Part shown: one piece after another, positions 47,316-59,210 of the stretch
Position numbering within the stretch: the stretch's first letter is position 1
How the letters are laid out: every line of letters starts with the position of its first letter
Translations under genes and position numbers: made by a program
The notes under the pieces: generated by a model
Told to the model about the DNA's origin: nothing
The model's input: the letters and a program-made list of their open reading frames with translations, nothing else
Databases searched by the model: none
NCBI GenBank assembly: GCA_022497155.1
Contig: MU385710.1
Span: 744,001-808,000, forward strand
Length of the DNA stretch: 64,000 nt
Source: Whalleya microplaca
Lineage: Eukaryota; Ascomycota; Sordariomycetes; Xylariales; Xylariaceae
Direction of reading: 5' to 3'

Positions 47316-49753
47316 TGCGGCGGCAATTGGGCTGAGCGGACGGTCGGTAAATGTACTGTGAGTTGGGTGACGTTTTGATGTGTGGTGTGGTGTGTTAGGA
47401 AGAGGGATTTCCGAGCGGTTTGATTTGACGATGGCTCCCGACGCTGGAATTGCTCTGCACTGGGGCTGCTGGGTCCCACTGGACAAGGTCCTTTCCTCTT
47501 TCGGGAGCTTAGGCGAGGGGAGCCCCGCTTGGCGCTATCTCAGCATTACCGCATTGGTCAGCTGCTCCAGGTCACCTGATTCCCCTCAGTATGTAAGTAC
47601 CCAGGCTGCCAGGTATTCATCTGCCTCGATATGCAATTACTGGCACTTTCAAGTTATTTTTATAGTATCCATATGATAGAAATATGATACACTTGGAATC
47701 AAATTCTATATAAAATGACAAATACCTGTTGAAACAGACTCTGATCATAGTATGATTAGGTGAGTATTGCATGCCTACTTCTATACAGTCTGCATAGCCA
47801 CAGGCGCGGGGCGTATACCAGCCACCTGAATGAGCAGCCACCCTATCAATCCAACAGTACCTCCGTACAGATCCTGACAATCAACCTGGTTAAAGCCTCA
47901 TGAAATCCCACAGGAATCTAGAATCCATGCATACCTATAACTCTCTAAACAAGCCATCAGCGCGTACGGAGTAAGCCAATATTACTATAAATGAGCCGAT
48001 CAAACCCCGAGTGATGACCGTACTATTCCCCCCTGCAGGCTGTCAGCCGCTTACAGGCACAGCCAGATCTTGTCACAGCTGTCCATACGAAACAAAGGAT
48101 TGGGCGAACGAAGGCTTTTATACCGTCTTACATCCGCTGAAATGATCTATAACGATTAACCTTGAAATGGCGTCGGGATAGAGGCTATTTATAGTGAGGA
48201 TCCAGTCTACCCCATTTGAACTATACTGTACCTAACCAGTAGGTAGGTCTTGTATGTGTAACTACGATAAGGGCCCTGCATGTAGCTGACAGCCTGCTTC
48301 CTCATGAACAGACCTGGGAGAGTCATAACGGCAGGCATTCTCGAAGGGGTGAACTACAACACTTCCATTGTTATGTCTACTCTACTCTCCTAAGGTCATA
48401 TGGATCTTATACGGTATGCCTGCTGGTTTGCGTATGCAAATTCATAAAACGTCTCACCACGACTGAGTAGCCACTGCCCAATATAGGGAATATTGTTACA
48501 CATGTTTATGGGCTATAACCATCACAATATGATGGTCATGTTTTACAGGTTTCACTATTGAAGCGTGCTAATGAAGGAGTCAATCCTCGCGGCATTGATA
48601 GGAAATGTTCTCTGCCACTTATCTTCTGAGCTCTTTCATATAGCTATACTTCCTATTAGACTCTACCTATAACAATGCTTAATCAAAATATAACTTGAGC
48701 AGTAGTCTACTCAACACATACCTATCAAGGAATTCGTCGGTTACAAGTAAACCTGGAGTGAGTAGACATACGCCTATTTCATCGAGACTGAGTTTTAAAT
48801 AATCGCTTCTCAGTGCACCCAGGGGCCTTGAAAACATGTCGATTGCGGGCATTAATTGAATCTATGTGGAATATCATTAACCTAGACAAATCGACACGTG
48901 TATAGCATATCATGAAAGCACTATACTGGTTATTGAGTTGGGCACAAGTGAAGCATATTCGTTGTCAGAACTGTAGACTTTCGGGGCAGGTTTGAATTTG
49001 GCTTTCTCCAGAGTTTTCTCGAAAAACTTTCCCTGCTCAGTCTTGTTAGACTGATGTCATCACTTCAAGATTGTCTTTGGCGTCCTTGATGTACACTTAT
49101 TGCTATATCATTATGTGGAGCTCGGCATACTCACTATAAGACATTACTAGGCACATAATTTGGGCATCACTTGCTGCCTCTAAGAACCCGCAGTTCACTC
49201 ACTGAATTATAAGCCTCGGCCTTTGACATCATACCCTCCGTTGCCTCTAAGGTCGTGATAGGGCCAGAAGGTGCCCGCCGCTCGGCACAGATGCCGCTGT
49301 GGTTCGCAAATGCTATCCAAGTCAACATCTCACGCGGGGTTGCTATTTCTCACTCAGCAGCACCACTCCTTATTCCCGTCGTGGAGGTCCAGCTGCCAGC
49401 TGAAATGCAAGATGGCCGCTGTCTTTGGTGAATATGGAGGGTAGGTCGGTTACACGATTTATACGTGGCTCCCACCCCCCGCACAAACGTCCAATTGCAG
49501 GTGATGGCCTCATCTCTATGCGACTTCACAGCTGGCAATTTACCTCGGCAGTTCCAAGGTTCCAGGTATCACTCAGATTCGACAATCCACGCAGAATACA
49601 TTTTTGTTGCTTTCTGGGGCCCTTGGCGATGCCAGCTGCTGATACGGTGGCGCCAGCACCCATATTCCTGCGGTTAAAAATGCGATACGCCGTAGTTCCA
49701 ATTCTCGTAGCATCCTTCACTACCAGCCTCCGTTAACTCGACGATCCTACATC
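47316..49753. other. AT-rich intergenic region; boundary of the accessory block
   Basis: From about 47.7 kb base composition becomes clearly more AT-rich. The 49425-49736 frame directly before the P450 gene is open but has no domain. It may contain the P450 leader. Confidence 0.45.
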
Positions 49754-51475
49754 ATGTCTACCACACTATTTCAAGTTCTCACTTTTACCGTCTTGGGCGT
49801 GTCCCTGTATTTCCTAGCTAATTATATCTCGCATCTTCTCTCGCCTCTTCGCGGAGTGCCGGGTCCCTTCTGGGCACGCCTCAGCGATGGGTGGTACTTC
49901 TGGCGTATATGGAAGGGCCATTTCGAAGAAGACAATCTTCAGCTTCACCAGAAATACGGTTAGTATATCCGCTTTAAGCCTCACTTATCCTCGCGCAGCT
50001 CCCGGCTAATTCTTGAGCGTAGGACCCATAATTCGGTATGGACCCAACCGGTACAGCTTCGACGATCCTGAGGCTGCCAAGATCATATACGGGCATGGAA
50101 GCCACTTCCCGAAGTCTTCTTGGTACTCGACATGGAGCAACCCAGGACAGTGGTCTCTATTTACGGATCGGAGCATAGCGCGGCACTCGCAGAACCGCAG
50201 GCTATACCAAAGCGCCTATTCCATGTCCGCACTCATGTCGTACGAGGGTTTCGTTGACGAATGTGCAAGTCTTTTCCTAAGGCGGATGAGTGAGCTTGCT
50301 GGGACTGGACTCTCTATTGATATGGGGCACTGGGCCCAATGCTATGCCTTCGATGTGATCGGATGTATAACTTACTCCAAACGACTAGGATTCTTAGACC
50401 GCGGCGAAGATATCAGTGGTGTTATTGCGGCACTTGAAGACCACATGGTTTATGCTACCTTGGTGGGCATATTCTCATATCTTCACTACCCACTGTGGAA
50501 TCTACGGAATTATTTGGCCGGTGAAAAGGGAAAGGGGAGGGCCTATGTGATCAACTTTACTAAAGAGTGTATTGCCGGGCACCAGTCTAAGACAAGAATG
50601 GATGAGATGAAGTCCGCGACTTCGGATGATACCACGCAGCCAATGGACCTTCTTTCCAAATTCTACACCAGACACTCGGCCAACCCCGAAGTCTTCACCA
50701 TGTATCATCTCCTCAGTGCCTGCGTCTCTAACATGGTGGCCGGGTCCGACACAACTGCTATTAGCTTTTCTGTTATCCTTTACTACCTAATTAGGCATCC
50801 TAAGGTATTGCAAAAGCTTCGGGACGAGGTCGACGGGCTTCAGAAACCCAGTGATTGGACCCCTATTACGTTCCAAGACTCCCAGGGCATGCCGTACTTT
50901 CAAGCGATTATCAAGGAGGCATTAAGACTTCACCCTGCCGTAGGCATGCCTCTTGAACGAGTTGTACCAGAAGGGGGCGCAACCATAAGTGGTCGCTTCT
51001 TCCCCGAAGGGGTCAGTACTGATCCAATCCATACATTCTCATATCACTAATGCCTTCTTAGACTATTGTTGGCATCAACTCTTGGGTGGCGCATCGGAGT
51101 CCTCTAGCCTTTGGCCCGGATCCTGAAGCTTTCCGCCCAGAAAGGTGGCTCGATGCAGATCCGGAGAAATTAGCATTAATGAATCGTTATTGGATACCGG
51201 TAGGTTCCCTCTGCCATATTCTATACGCTCGCTGGGTTTCCCATCATCGCTGACGTACCTTGCTTGAACAGTTCGGAATGGGGTCTAGAAATTGCATAGG
51301 AAGACATATTTCGCTCCTCGAAATGTCCAAGTTGATTCCTCGGTTCGTCAGGAACTTTGACTTTGAACTCTGCAACCCTGCAGCATCTTGGAAAACAACC
51401 AACACCTGGTTCGTGAAACCAAGAGAGTTCAAAGTAACACTAAGTCTACGCAGTCTGGAAGTTGAGAAGCTGTGA
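49754..51475 (+). CDS. Cytochrome P450 monooxygenase no. 1 (pisatin-demethylase-like)
   Basis: The exons are 49754-49958, 50023-51011, 51062-51199 and 51272-51475, giving 511 aa. An N-terminal membrane anchor lies at about residues 5-30, followed by PLRGVPGPFWARLSDGWYFW. The I-helix oxygen-activation motif AGSDTT is at 308-313, the K-helix ExxR is E367-R370, FRPERW is present, and the haem loop is FGMGSRNCIG with Cys452 as the iron ligand. All key elements are intact. Such ER-bound enzymes oxidise small molecules (detoxification or secondary metabolism) using electrons from P450 reductase. The substrate is unknown, and the subfamily label is only by overall resemblance. Donors GTTAGT, GTCAGT and GTAGGT are consistent. 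The gene is followed by 1.2 kb of AT-rich spacer. Confidence 0.92.
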
Positions 51476-52723
51476 TGGATATGTTAGATTCAAAGGAAAC
51501 GCGGACTAGCAAGACACCTAGGCATTGCTGATGAAACCGAACCTTATCTCTTTAAGGTGAATGGGGGTACAAAAGGTCTCGCATATACACTAATGTAGCG
51601 TTGTAACATGGATAGGATGTAATCTTAATGGCTCAGATATTATATAGATTTATATTGAAAATACTCTAAACTTATGGCTCATTGTGAATGTATGTACGGG
51701 AGGCGCTTGGCCTTGCATTGGGTCTACTTTTTTGGCATCCACTCCCCTCTGTATTGTACTCTCTGATAATTGGCTGTCACTGGAGGTCTTTTCATTCTTA
51801 CATTGATGAATAAACTTGTGTGGTACATCTGCTGAGATACTTGCGTATTGTAAATAGCGCTTGATAGCGGCTATCAGCCTTTAGAAAATGAGCATAATTT
51901 CACTGACACATAAGAAAATACATTCTCCCTGATTTTGACCACCATATCAATCATGGTCTACTTTTGACATCATAGTAATGCCGGGGCCAGGAGCGCTTTA
52001 ATATCTAACAGCTACTGAGACTTTAAAATTGGCTTAATGTCTCTTCTCTTCAGTTTACACTGCGAGATGCGATCATGGCTGACCCCTCTTAGCTAATTGC
52101 CCTGTCACGTATCACTCTCTTAGCCTGGAGATGAACCAGGGCTAGTTTTTCTCATTATTAAGTAGCTACAATCCGCAGGTTTGTAGCTATGACATATGCT
52201 GAATTGGGATGGTCTCATTATTCCATAGAATGTCAGCTCACTTGAACCGCCCACCCTTGGTGGCTTGGACTGATGAGTTTTATGTTGCATGTGGTTTATG
52301 ACTAGCTCATGCCTTTCCACTTGCTAATTGCAATGTTGTAGGCTTAAGAGGTTATCAGACCCGGTAGCTTAAACAACACCAAATATTCTGCATCAGATGA
52401 TTCACAATATGAAAACTTTCCTCCAATGGTAGGAATTGTGCCATCTCATGTAGCAATAATGTCTCTAATTTAAAACGAGCACGCGAGACATATTTACACA
52501 CATCATCAGCATATATACTGGCAATAATGTGTATTAACACCAGTTCTCATGCTGCTCTTACGACCCCAATTTTCTTTGCCCCGAAGCTTCCTATTCCCCG
52601 AGAGCACCCATCTCCATCGATACATCTGCCGTTCTCCTCACATGGAAATGACTCGTTGCGAGGACCACCAACGGACCTTGAAGCTCGCAACCATGGTGAA
52701 GCTGGCAACCATGGCCCTGGGCT
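51476..52723. other. AT-rich convergent spacer
   Basis: The 3' ends of P450 no. 1 (+) and the 644-aa gene (-) face each other. No gene or clear repeat was seen. Confidence 0.5.
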
Positions 52724-54907
52724 TCAATCCCATAAGGCGCCGAGCCCGTGCAGCTCTCTGTTCGTATATTTTATATCGTCATCGCTATCCGTTCTCTGAT
52801 TGATGCACGTGGTCTCCATGGGGTTGACCTCATAATCATCGGACGGCCGCCGGGTCGTCGAGCGCACGGGCGGTGACAGCTGTGCGAGAAGGCCTCGCTT
52901 CCGCCGAGAATATTTCTTCGTGGTCTCGTGGGACGACCCGATGACGAAGACGCGGAAGCCCGAGTAGTCTTGGACGAGATGCTCGAGCACTGTGCCTCTT
53001 ATAATGGCGCACGAGCCTGGTTCGTATCGAACCTTGAGGCCGAGGTCGGGCACGCAAAGATGTCCACCTACACCACAGAGAAGTAATTAGCAAAAAAACA
53101 CATGTTTGGGTTATCTAGCACAACATAGGCCTACCTGTGTAACTGCCAAAGGTGCAAAGGCCGGCTAAGCCGAGAGAGATGTCATTCTTATTAGTATGTC
53201 GTGCCGTATATTCGTTGATTCCTAGGGCAAAAAGGCTGAGGAAGTCTTGCTCATTTGTGGTGATCTTGTTTTCATCCTCTAAGCTCGAGAGAATCTCGAC
53301 ACCTTCGTCGTAGTAAGCCCGATCAAGAGGCTTCACGAGACACCGAATCATATCGGTAGCCTTGCCCAAAGCAGCTAGGGAGAATTTAGGAAATAGGTTT
53401 TGAGAGAAAGCTGTACTACCGCCCCGTAAGAAGTCAGTATCCATGGTGCAAAAGATTCGACGGCCATGCGGGTCATTCTGGCTTGCCCAGGACCCGTAGT
53501 GGGCGACACACATTCGAGCATTGGGTAACGTAGCCGCCGTGGCTTTAGACATATCCAGCTCTGGATGAATCGTCCGGATATGGCTATCTGTGGCGTGTCT
53601 ACATGATTCTGGAGCTGGCAATGGCGTGAAGTATGCCCACATGTCGAAGCATTGAACTAGGACTTCGCTCAGTTGCTCGCCCCAGATAAGTTGGCAGAGA
53701 TGTTCGACATTGGCAAAGATCACCTGTCGGTTGGAGTCAACAACCACAAAGACGTCCTCCTCGATAAGCTCCCATACGTTGACTGCTGCCATCTGGTCAA
53801 GGCGATAGATCCTGAAATAATCTGGGTCCCATGCTGAGCTGTCCCAAGAACTTTGCCAATTTATCTGTACAATTACTAAATTGGCATTGAATTGCTCATC
53901 ATTTGAAATATAGCCTGATTCTTGGCGTGCTGCAGAGCGTTCTCCAGGCGACATGTCATACCAGTACTTCTCTTGTGCTGCCTTCTTCAAGTCGTAGAAG
54001 AATCCTCCACATCTAAAGCCAGTATGGCTGGTGTTACTGGGTCCTATGTCTATAATAACGGATTCATCAACTTCCATACGGCCCACATCGATTTTGTCTT
54101 TGGTTATCAGAAGGGCCATTATATGTTGGGTGAGTTCCTTGGTCATCGGTGGATCGTCTAATTGAGAAACTGTCTGAGCACGTGATAAGCTTGCTCGAGT
54201 CGTTCGACCGTAGGAGCTTTCATCGTTCTTGTCGATATCCTTGCATTGCACTGGTACATAGAGTCAGTAAATTGGATATTGAGATCCAGGAGTCACTTGC
54301 GCCTGAAAGTTGAAGAAGAAGGGTTATCATGCGGATGTGGTTGAGGTTATAAATAAGTTTCGAGGTTACTCACTGAGGCGAACTGATATAGATGATGCTA
54401 GCTTGAAAGTAACGATCGTCTCCTGGTCATTTTCTTTCACAACCTTGTAGGTCTCTTGGACAGAGAGTTCCTCAACAATTTGATCAAAAGAAGTAGTCGG
54501 TATCAAACCCAGGAGAGAATTGATTGCCTTCATCCTATAATCTTTCATGGGTTTTCCTGAGAGTAGTTCATCAAACAATGGGTCCATGATATCGAACTGC
54601 AATCTGAGTTAAATGCATGAAGACAAGGTGATGATAGGGGTGATATATTACTCACAATACGAGCATCCTCTGGGTGTGCGACATTTCCTGCCCACGACGT
54701 CAAGAGTCCAAATGGGTCACCTGGGATGCGTGTGCACCGAGTGCCAAGGCTGACTAGGTTATTACGCTCTCGTTCTGGTCCCGTTAGCTCATTGAAGGTT
54801 TTGATTTTTTTCGTCACAGGAGTGGACTCGTTTGGCCGTCCAAGTAATGCCTCTATGGTCTGAGCAGTAGGAACCGAGGCTGGGGCATCTTTCCATCTGA
54901 AAGGCAT
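52724..54907 (-). CDS. 644-aa protein with putative 2OG-Fe(II) oxygenase-like C-terminal fold
   Basis: Minus-strand exons are 54656-54907, 54374-54596, 53135-54250 and 52724-53067, in phase. The N-terminal 500 residues match no family I recognise. Residues about 505-575 read like a double-stranded beta-helix: YTARHTNKNDISLGLAGLC, FGSYTGGHLCVPDLGLKVR, YEPGSCAIIRGTVLEHLVQD, then GFRVFVIG. In TET/JBP-like and related fungal oxygenases, an HxD-like pair, a GGxLxxPxLG strand, a PGSxxxxRG turn, a distal His and a following Arg form the Fe and 2-oxoglutarate site. Here H510, D515, H560 and R569 could fill these roles, although the first pair is spaced H-x4-D. The tail is basic, then acidic. Function is inferred from pattern only; it may be catalytically inactive. 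Confidence 0.6.
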
Positions 54908-57900
54908 GGTTCTAAGGAAGCGTCTAGTGCTGTTGAGAGGATTGTGTGAAATTTATCTGACCTATGATCTGAAAATTTATTCAAAGACAAGCCTGACAAC
55001 ACAGGAGATTTTGTAGTCTTGAAGACACAAAACTAGCGACAGAAAACTGTAACGATTGCGTTTGTGTAAGACCTTCAATTATGGTTGAGCAAACAGCAGT
55101 CGCAATATAATTTGGTTAAGGAGAGTCGTTTGGTGAAAGGTTAGAGGACTTGTAATAACCAAATGCTACGAGATCCAAGGCAAGGCAAGGTGCTATACTA
55201 ACGGGCGGCTAATAAAGCTGACTCTGGTGAAAACAATGAATTGACAGACTGGTGTCTTTGGATCAAGATCGCTTAAGCCTAGAAAGTAAGATTGACTAGG
55301 TCACTAGAGGTGAGTTTGGGCTTGAGGAACGTTCAATGAGTTGCTTAAGTGTCTGCAGGTTGTGTGCTGGAAGGCAACAAATGAAAACGTAAAACTATGC
55401 AGAGTTCATGTCAGAGACAGTGGTTGCAAGGTGGGCCGAGAAAGGCAGCCGCGAAATTCTTTTCCAACAACAGCATACCCCAAGTGTGGATGAGTGGTAC
55501 CTGTTTAACAAATGAGCTGCTGAAAAGGTTTCTGATAATACTGGAAAGAGACCTTGCCATCATATAAATAGACATAGCCCACAGGGTGGAAAACCGACGA
55601 TGTAAATAAAACTGGCTATTGAAACTAAACTAAAATACAACCCCCTTAAACAAGCAATGAATTATTGTCTCATGACATGCATTAACTAAACATAACGGTG
55701 AAAATAATTGGAAAGAAAATACCGGGTGGAGCTATAGAGCAGCAAGTCGAATTAGGGAGAGACAGAAAAAGCGAGAGTGAGAGAAAAGAGATAATTCCTA
55801 GACTTATTAAAGGAAGCCCGTGCTTGATATTGTAACGAAGCTGTTACCACAGGTCTTGGCGACCACATATCACGTGAGTGGTTGCTTGCGGGGATATTCA
55901 GGAATGGGTGGTTGTAACAGATATGAGGGCCATTTACTTTCTCATATTTGCTCTACTATCCTGCTGACAGCTTGAAATCATGGCATGCTGTTATGGGGCT
56001 AGTATACCGTACCTGGTAGTCAATGGCATATAAGATGCCCGGTTCTCCTTTCTCGGTTACGCAGCTTTAGTCAGTCAATGACTACTCAATTGAAGTCTCT
56101 CCCTTTTGATTAAAAGGTATTATATGTGCTATCGAGGTTATTTTTACTCTACTGATATATATTGGCTCTCTCTATACATCTTATACACTAGCACCCTATC
56201 CCACGATAATGCTCTGCTACCTACTTGTTTGTCATTGCAGGCTATGCCTGCCAAAAGCCACATTCAGTAATGTCAGCAAAATACTTCTTAATCTAGCATA
56301 GATATTACATAGATGAGCTCTTTGATTCATTTCATCCTATGCACAAGGCAGCAGCGCTAGGCAGCAAGAGATATTTTCATTGGTAGGTACTAAAGATGGC
56401 TGGCATAGGGTAGGACTTGGATGTGTGTATAAATCTGGGGTACTAGGTTACTATGCCTTTGTGAAACGTCGAATAGAGATCTCAAGCAGAAATTTGGCGT
56501 GACTTGCTTAATACAGTCGGTGCCATCACCAGGGCTGCTAACGATATCTTCTTGACTCTCCGTATTCTGTTTGAGTGGGTAAGTAGTCTAGATGCTGTTG
56601 CCGCGAAATTTTCTCTGTCTGCCTGAACATATCTTACTGAGATGGTCTTACTAATTGTAACGAATGTAAGGTATTGACTCTTTTGGAAATGTTGTCTTTT
56701 ATATCGATAGTAGTCATTCTCTCCGTCCTTTTCTATGTAGGTCCGGAATACTCATGATCTAACTCTAATTTGCGTTACTTTTCGTGGCTTCGTTCTATTG
56801 AGAATCGTCTTTTTCTACAAGTGGTTGTTGCCCTGCCCTTATGAAGCCAACTCGCCTACCGTCTTCTTGAACTGAGCCAAAGCGGTTTATGGCGTGGTGA
56901 GATATGACGGACTACCTATATCTACCTACTACTCTTCTAATCCTCTCTAGGATCTTCACCAACACAGCCTGGATATACCTTGCTCATGCAGTTATTTGAC
57001 TGGCTTAAAGTGAGCACTGTTGCCGTAGGATCTGCTCCTTGTTGGACAGAAATGCCTTAACAGGAATGTGGGCCAGCCTGCAATTGGCCGTCACAGTTGG
57101 GCTTGGCATTGTAATGTCTCTAGTGTGAGGCAAACTTGCAGATGCCTTACCTAGGGTAGGTCATCAACTTGCCTCCACTTGAGATACAGACCTTCATATG
57201 CAGCTTGGGAGCCAGAGGGGCCTTCAATTATATCCTATAATTCTCGCTGCCGTTTTTAACAACAGCATACGCGTAAAGAATGGCGACGCGTACAATCACC
57301 TACCATATTAATCTGTGCGTGGGATCCATACTAGCCGTGCACTTAAGGCGTGCACGGATTATTCTGGAAGGTCAGTGTACATAGCTGCCTTTGTAAAGTC
57401 TGCACCAAGAACAACTGGTGCAATTGTGTGCAAAGCTAGATAGCTCCCAACCCATGCATCTTAGTATCTTAAATGGACATTCGGATGTATTATATGTGAT
57501 TGCACTCTCTGATCCTTTTAATATTCCAGTGGCTCATCTCACGTGCTCGAGAACACTCTCAGTCTGTTTGCAGTTTACAGTTGGTGGTTGATCTTAGCAA
57601 CCAACCAACTTAAGCAGAGTTTCCCCGGATTCACGTAGCCCACCCCACCAAACCCCGCCACCACTTGGGTTAAATAAGGCACATGTATGTAGCAGCCACT
57701 TTTAATAGGTAACTGCCTTCCTCAACCTCAAATGTTCGTTCTTTCCTTACATGTATTCTCCCTCGACTCCAATACGTCACAATACAGGCCAATACGGTGC
57801 CAATACGGTACATAGGTACATATAGCACATCGGTTCACAAGTCTTCCCGGAGGCAGCGCGGGGCAGGGCTGAAGGTAGAGGGCACCATATGGCCTCTGTT

Positions 57901-58020
57901 TAACACACGCCACAGGGACTAACAACCCCGAGCCAGAAGCCGGAGGACCTCCCAGTCCAAATTGTCTGCGTTGCTTACACCATTCTCGTCCGCCCTCTTC
58001 GATAGCGGTTCTTACAGCTC
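54908..58020. other. 3.1-kb AT-rich gene-free region
   Basis: There are no convincing frames, transposase motifs or tandem arrays. The composition fits RIP-affected or repeat-derived spacer, but no repeat boundaries could be drawn by eye. Confidence 0.45.
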
Positions 58021-58908
58021 ATGATGCCATCACATTCCAAGGGCCTGACTGACCTTGAAATTGCCCGCTATGGAGGGCTTAAGCATCTGATCTGCTTACT
58101 TCGACTTTCCGGCATGGATATAGGTTTATCACAAGATGTTATCTTTGTTTCGATTGATTTGGAGGTTTCAAGACAAGAGAGAGCTGCTGTGTTGAATAAT
58201 AAAAGTCACATACCCCATGTCAAAGAGCTCGGTATTGCCTGTTTTGACACTCGGCTCATCTTCACTCTCGAAAATCCACCTCCAGGACTGGCTTCCAATG
58301 CGGGTACACGTTTAATATCGACAACTCAGTTCTCAACATCTAATGCTTCCAAAGACTTTGAGGATTGTGATTTCACCGACTTCCAAGAATGTGTATTTGC
58401 CGAAACCTTTCGTATCAACCAGCGCGACCTAGCTGCTACAACCAAGCGTCACTTACAATTCAAAGATTCGACAAATTCTCACACTCTTCGCAATATCGCC
58501 ATTGTTGGCCACTCCGTCAAATCTGATTTGGGCATTATTCAGCGATTAGGGGTCGATATTTGTCGCATAGCCCCTGTCATAGCCGTAATTGACACCCACT
58601 CATTAAGCCGTTATATTTTGAAGTCAGGGTCTGGCTTCTCACTTTCGGCTATCTTAACCCAGTTTCAGTGTCCTTGCAAGTTAAACGAGTTGCACAATGC
58701 TGGAAACGATGCTACTTATACGCTTCATATAATGGTCGTTCTGGCAATTAAATGGGCAACCAGCAAAGACTTAACCAAAGGCGAATTTGCCAATGTAGGA
58801 CGATTGCAGTCATTTATACAGACTGAACTATATGAAACCCCGCGTTGGAAACCAATACGATGTGCACTGGGCGCCCACTGCCCGGACGATGATGTCAACC
58901 CGATATAA
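58021..58908 (+). CDS. DEDDh 3'-5' exonuclease-like protein (Gfd2/YDR514C-like)
   Basis: A single-exon gene of 295 aa. The RNase H-fold exonuclease motifs are all in order: exo I VSIDLEV (D46, E48), exo II NIAIVGHSVKSDLGII (D169) and exo III LHNAGNDATYTL (H225, D230), the DEDDh arrangement. D191 (VIDTHSLSRYIL) marks the strand that follows exo II. Relatives in fungi include Gfd2-like proteins and the exonuclease domain of the quelling factor QIP, but this protein has no extra domain that would place it in either. Expected activity is removal of nucleotides from RNA or DNA 3' ends. The gene is intronless and AT-rich, unlike most neighbours, and lies between P450 genes. A second in-frame ATG follows the first directly. 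Confidence 0.8.
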   Translation: MMPSHSKGLTDLEIARYGGLKHLICLLRLSGMDIGLSQDVIFVSIDLEVSRQERAAVLNNKSHIPHVKELGIACFDTRLIFTLENPPPGLASNAGTRLISTTQFSTSNASKDFEDCDFTDFQECVFAETFRINQRDLAATTKRHLQFKDSTNSHTLRNIAIVGHSVKSDLGIIQRLGVDICRIAPVIAVIDTHSLSRYILKSGSGFSLSAILTQFQCPCKLNELHNAGNDATYTLHIMVVLAIKWATSKDLTKGEFANVGRLQSFIQTELYETPRWKPIRCALGAHCPDDDVNPI

Positions 58909-59210
58909 AATGACAAGGCACAAAATACATTGTGCAAACTGTCGGGGGATATATCAGGCGTTATTTCTTCCCAGAAATAATAGCGTCGTTTTGCGACAAG
59001 GACATATATCAAATAGATCTCGTATTTCATGTTGAGATATGCCCTATAGGGCTGAGGTTGCGGGCCTATGCATGGCCACTGTCTGTACTATATATGTGTA
59101 TACAAGGGACTCTGCCAGCTTCCTATAGCTTCACCTTGAACTAATCGAGTCACTATGACCCTAATAACTTTACCCCATATTGACACTTCAAGGTGATGGA
59201 AAACGGAAGA
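58909..59210. other. Short convergent spacer
   Basis: About 300 bases between the stop codons of the exonuclease-like gene (+) and P450 no. 2 (-). Nothing was recognised. Confidence 0.5.

Noticed and set aside
47316..47486. N-terminal extension of Cox4
   Set aside because: The frame is open but contains no ATG; the annotated ATG gives a typical mitochondrial presequence.
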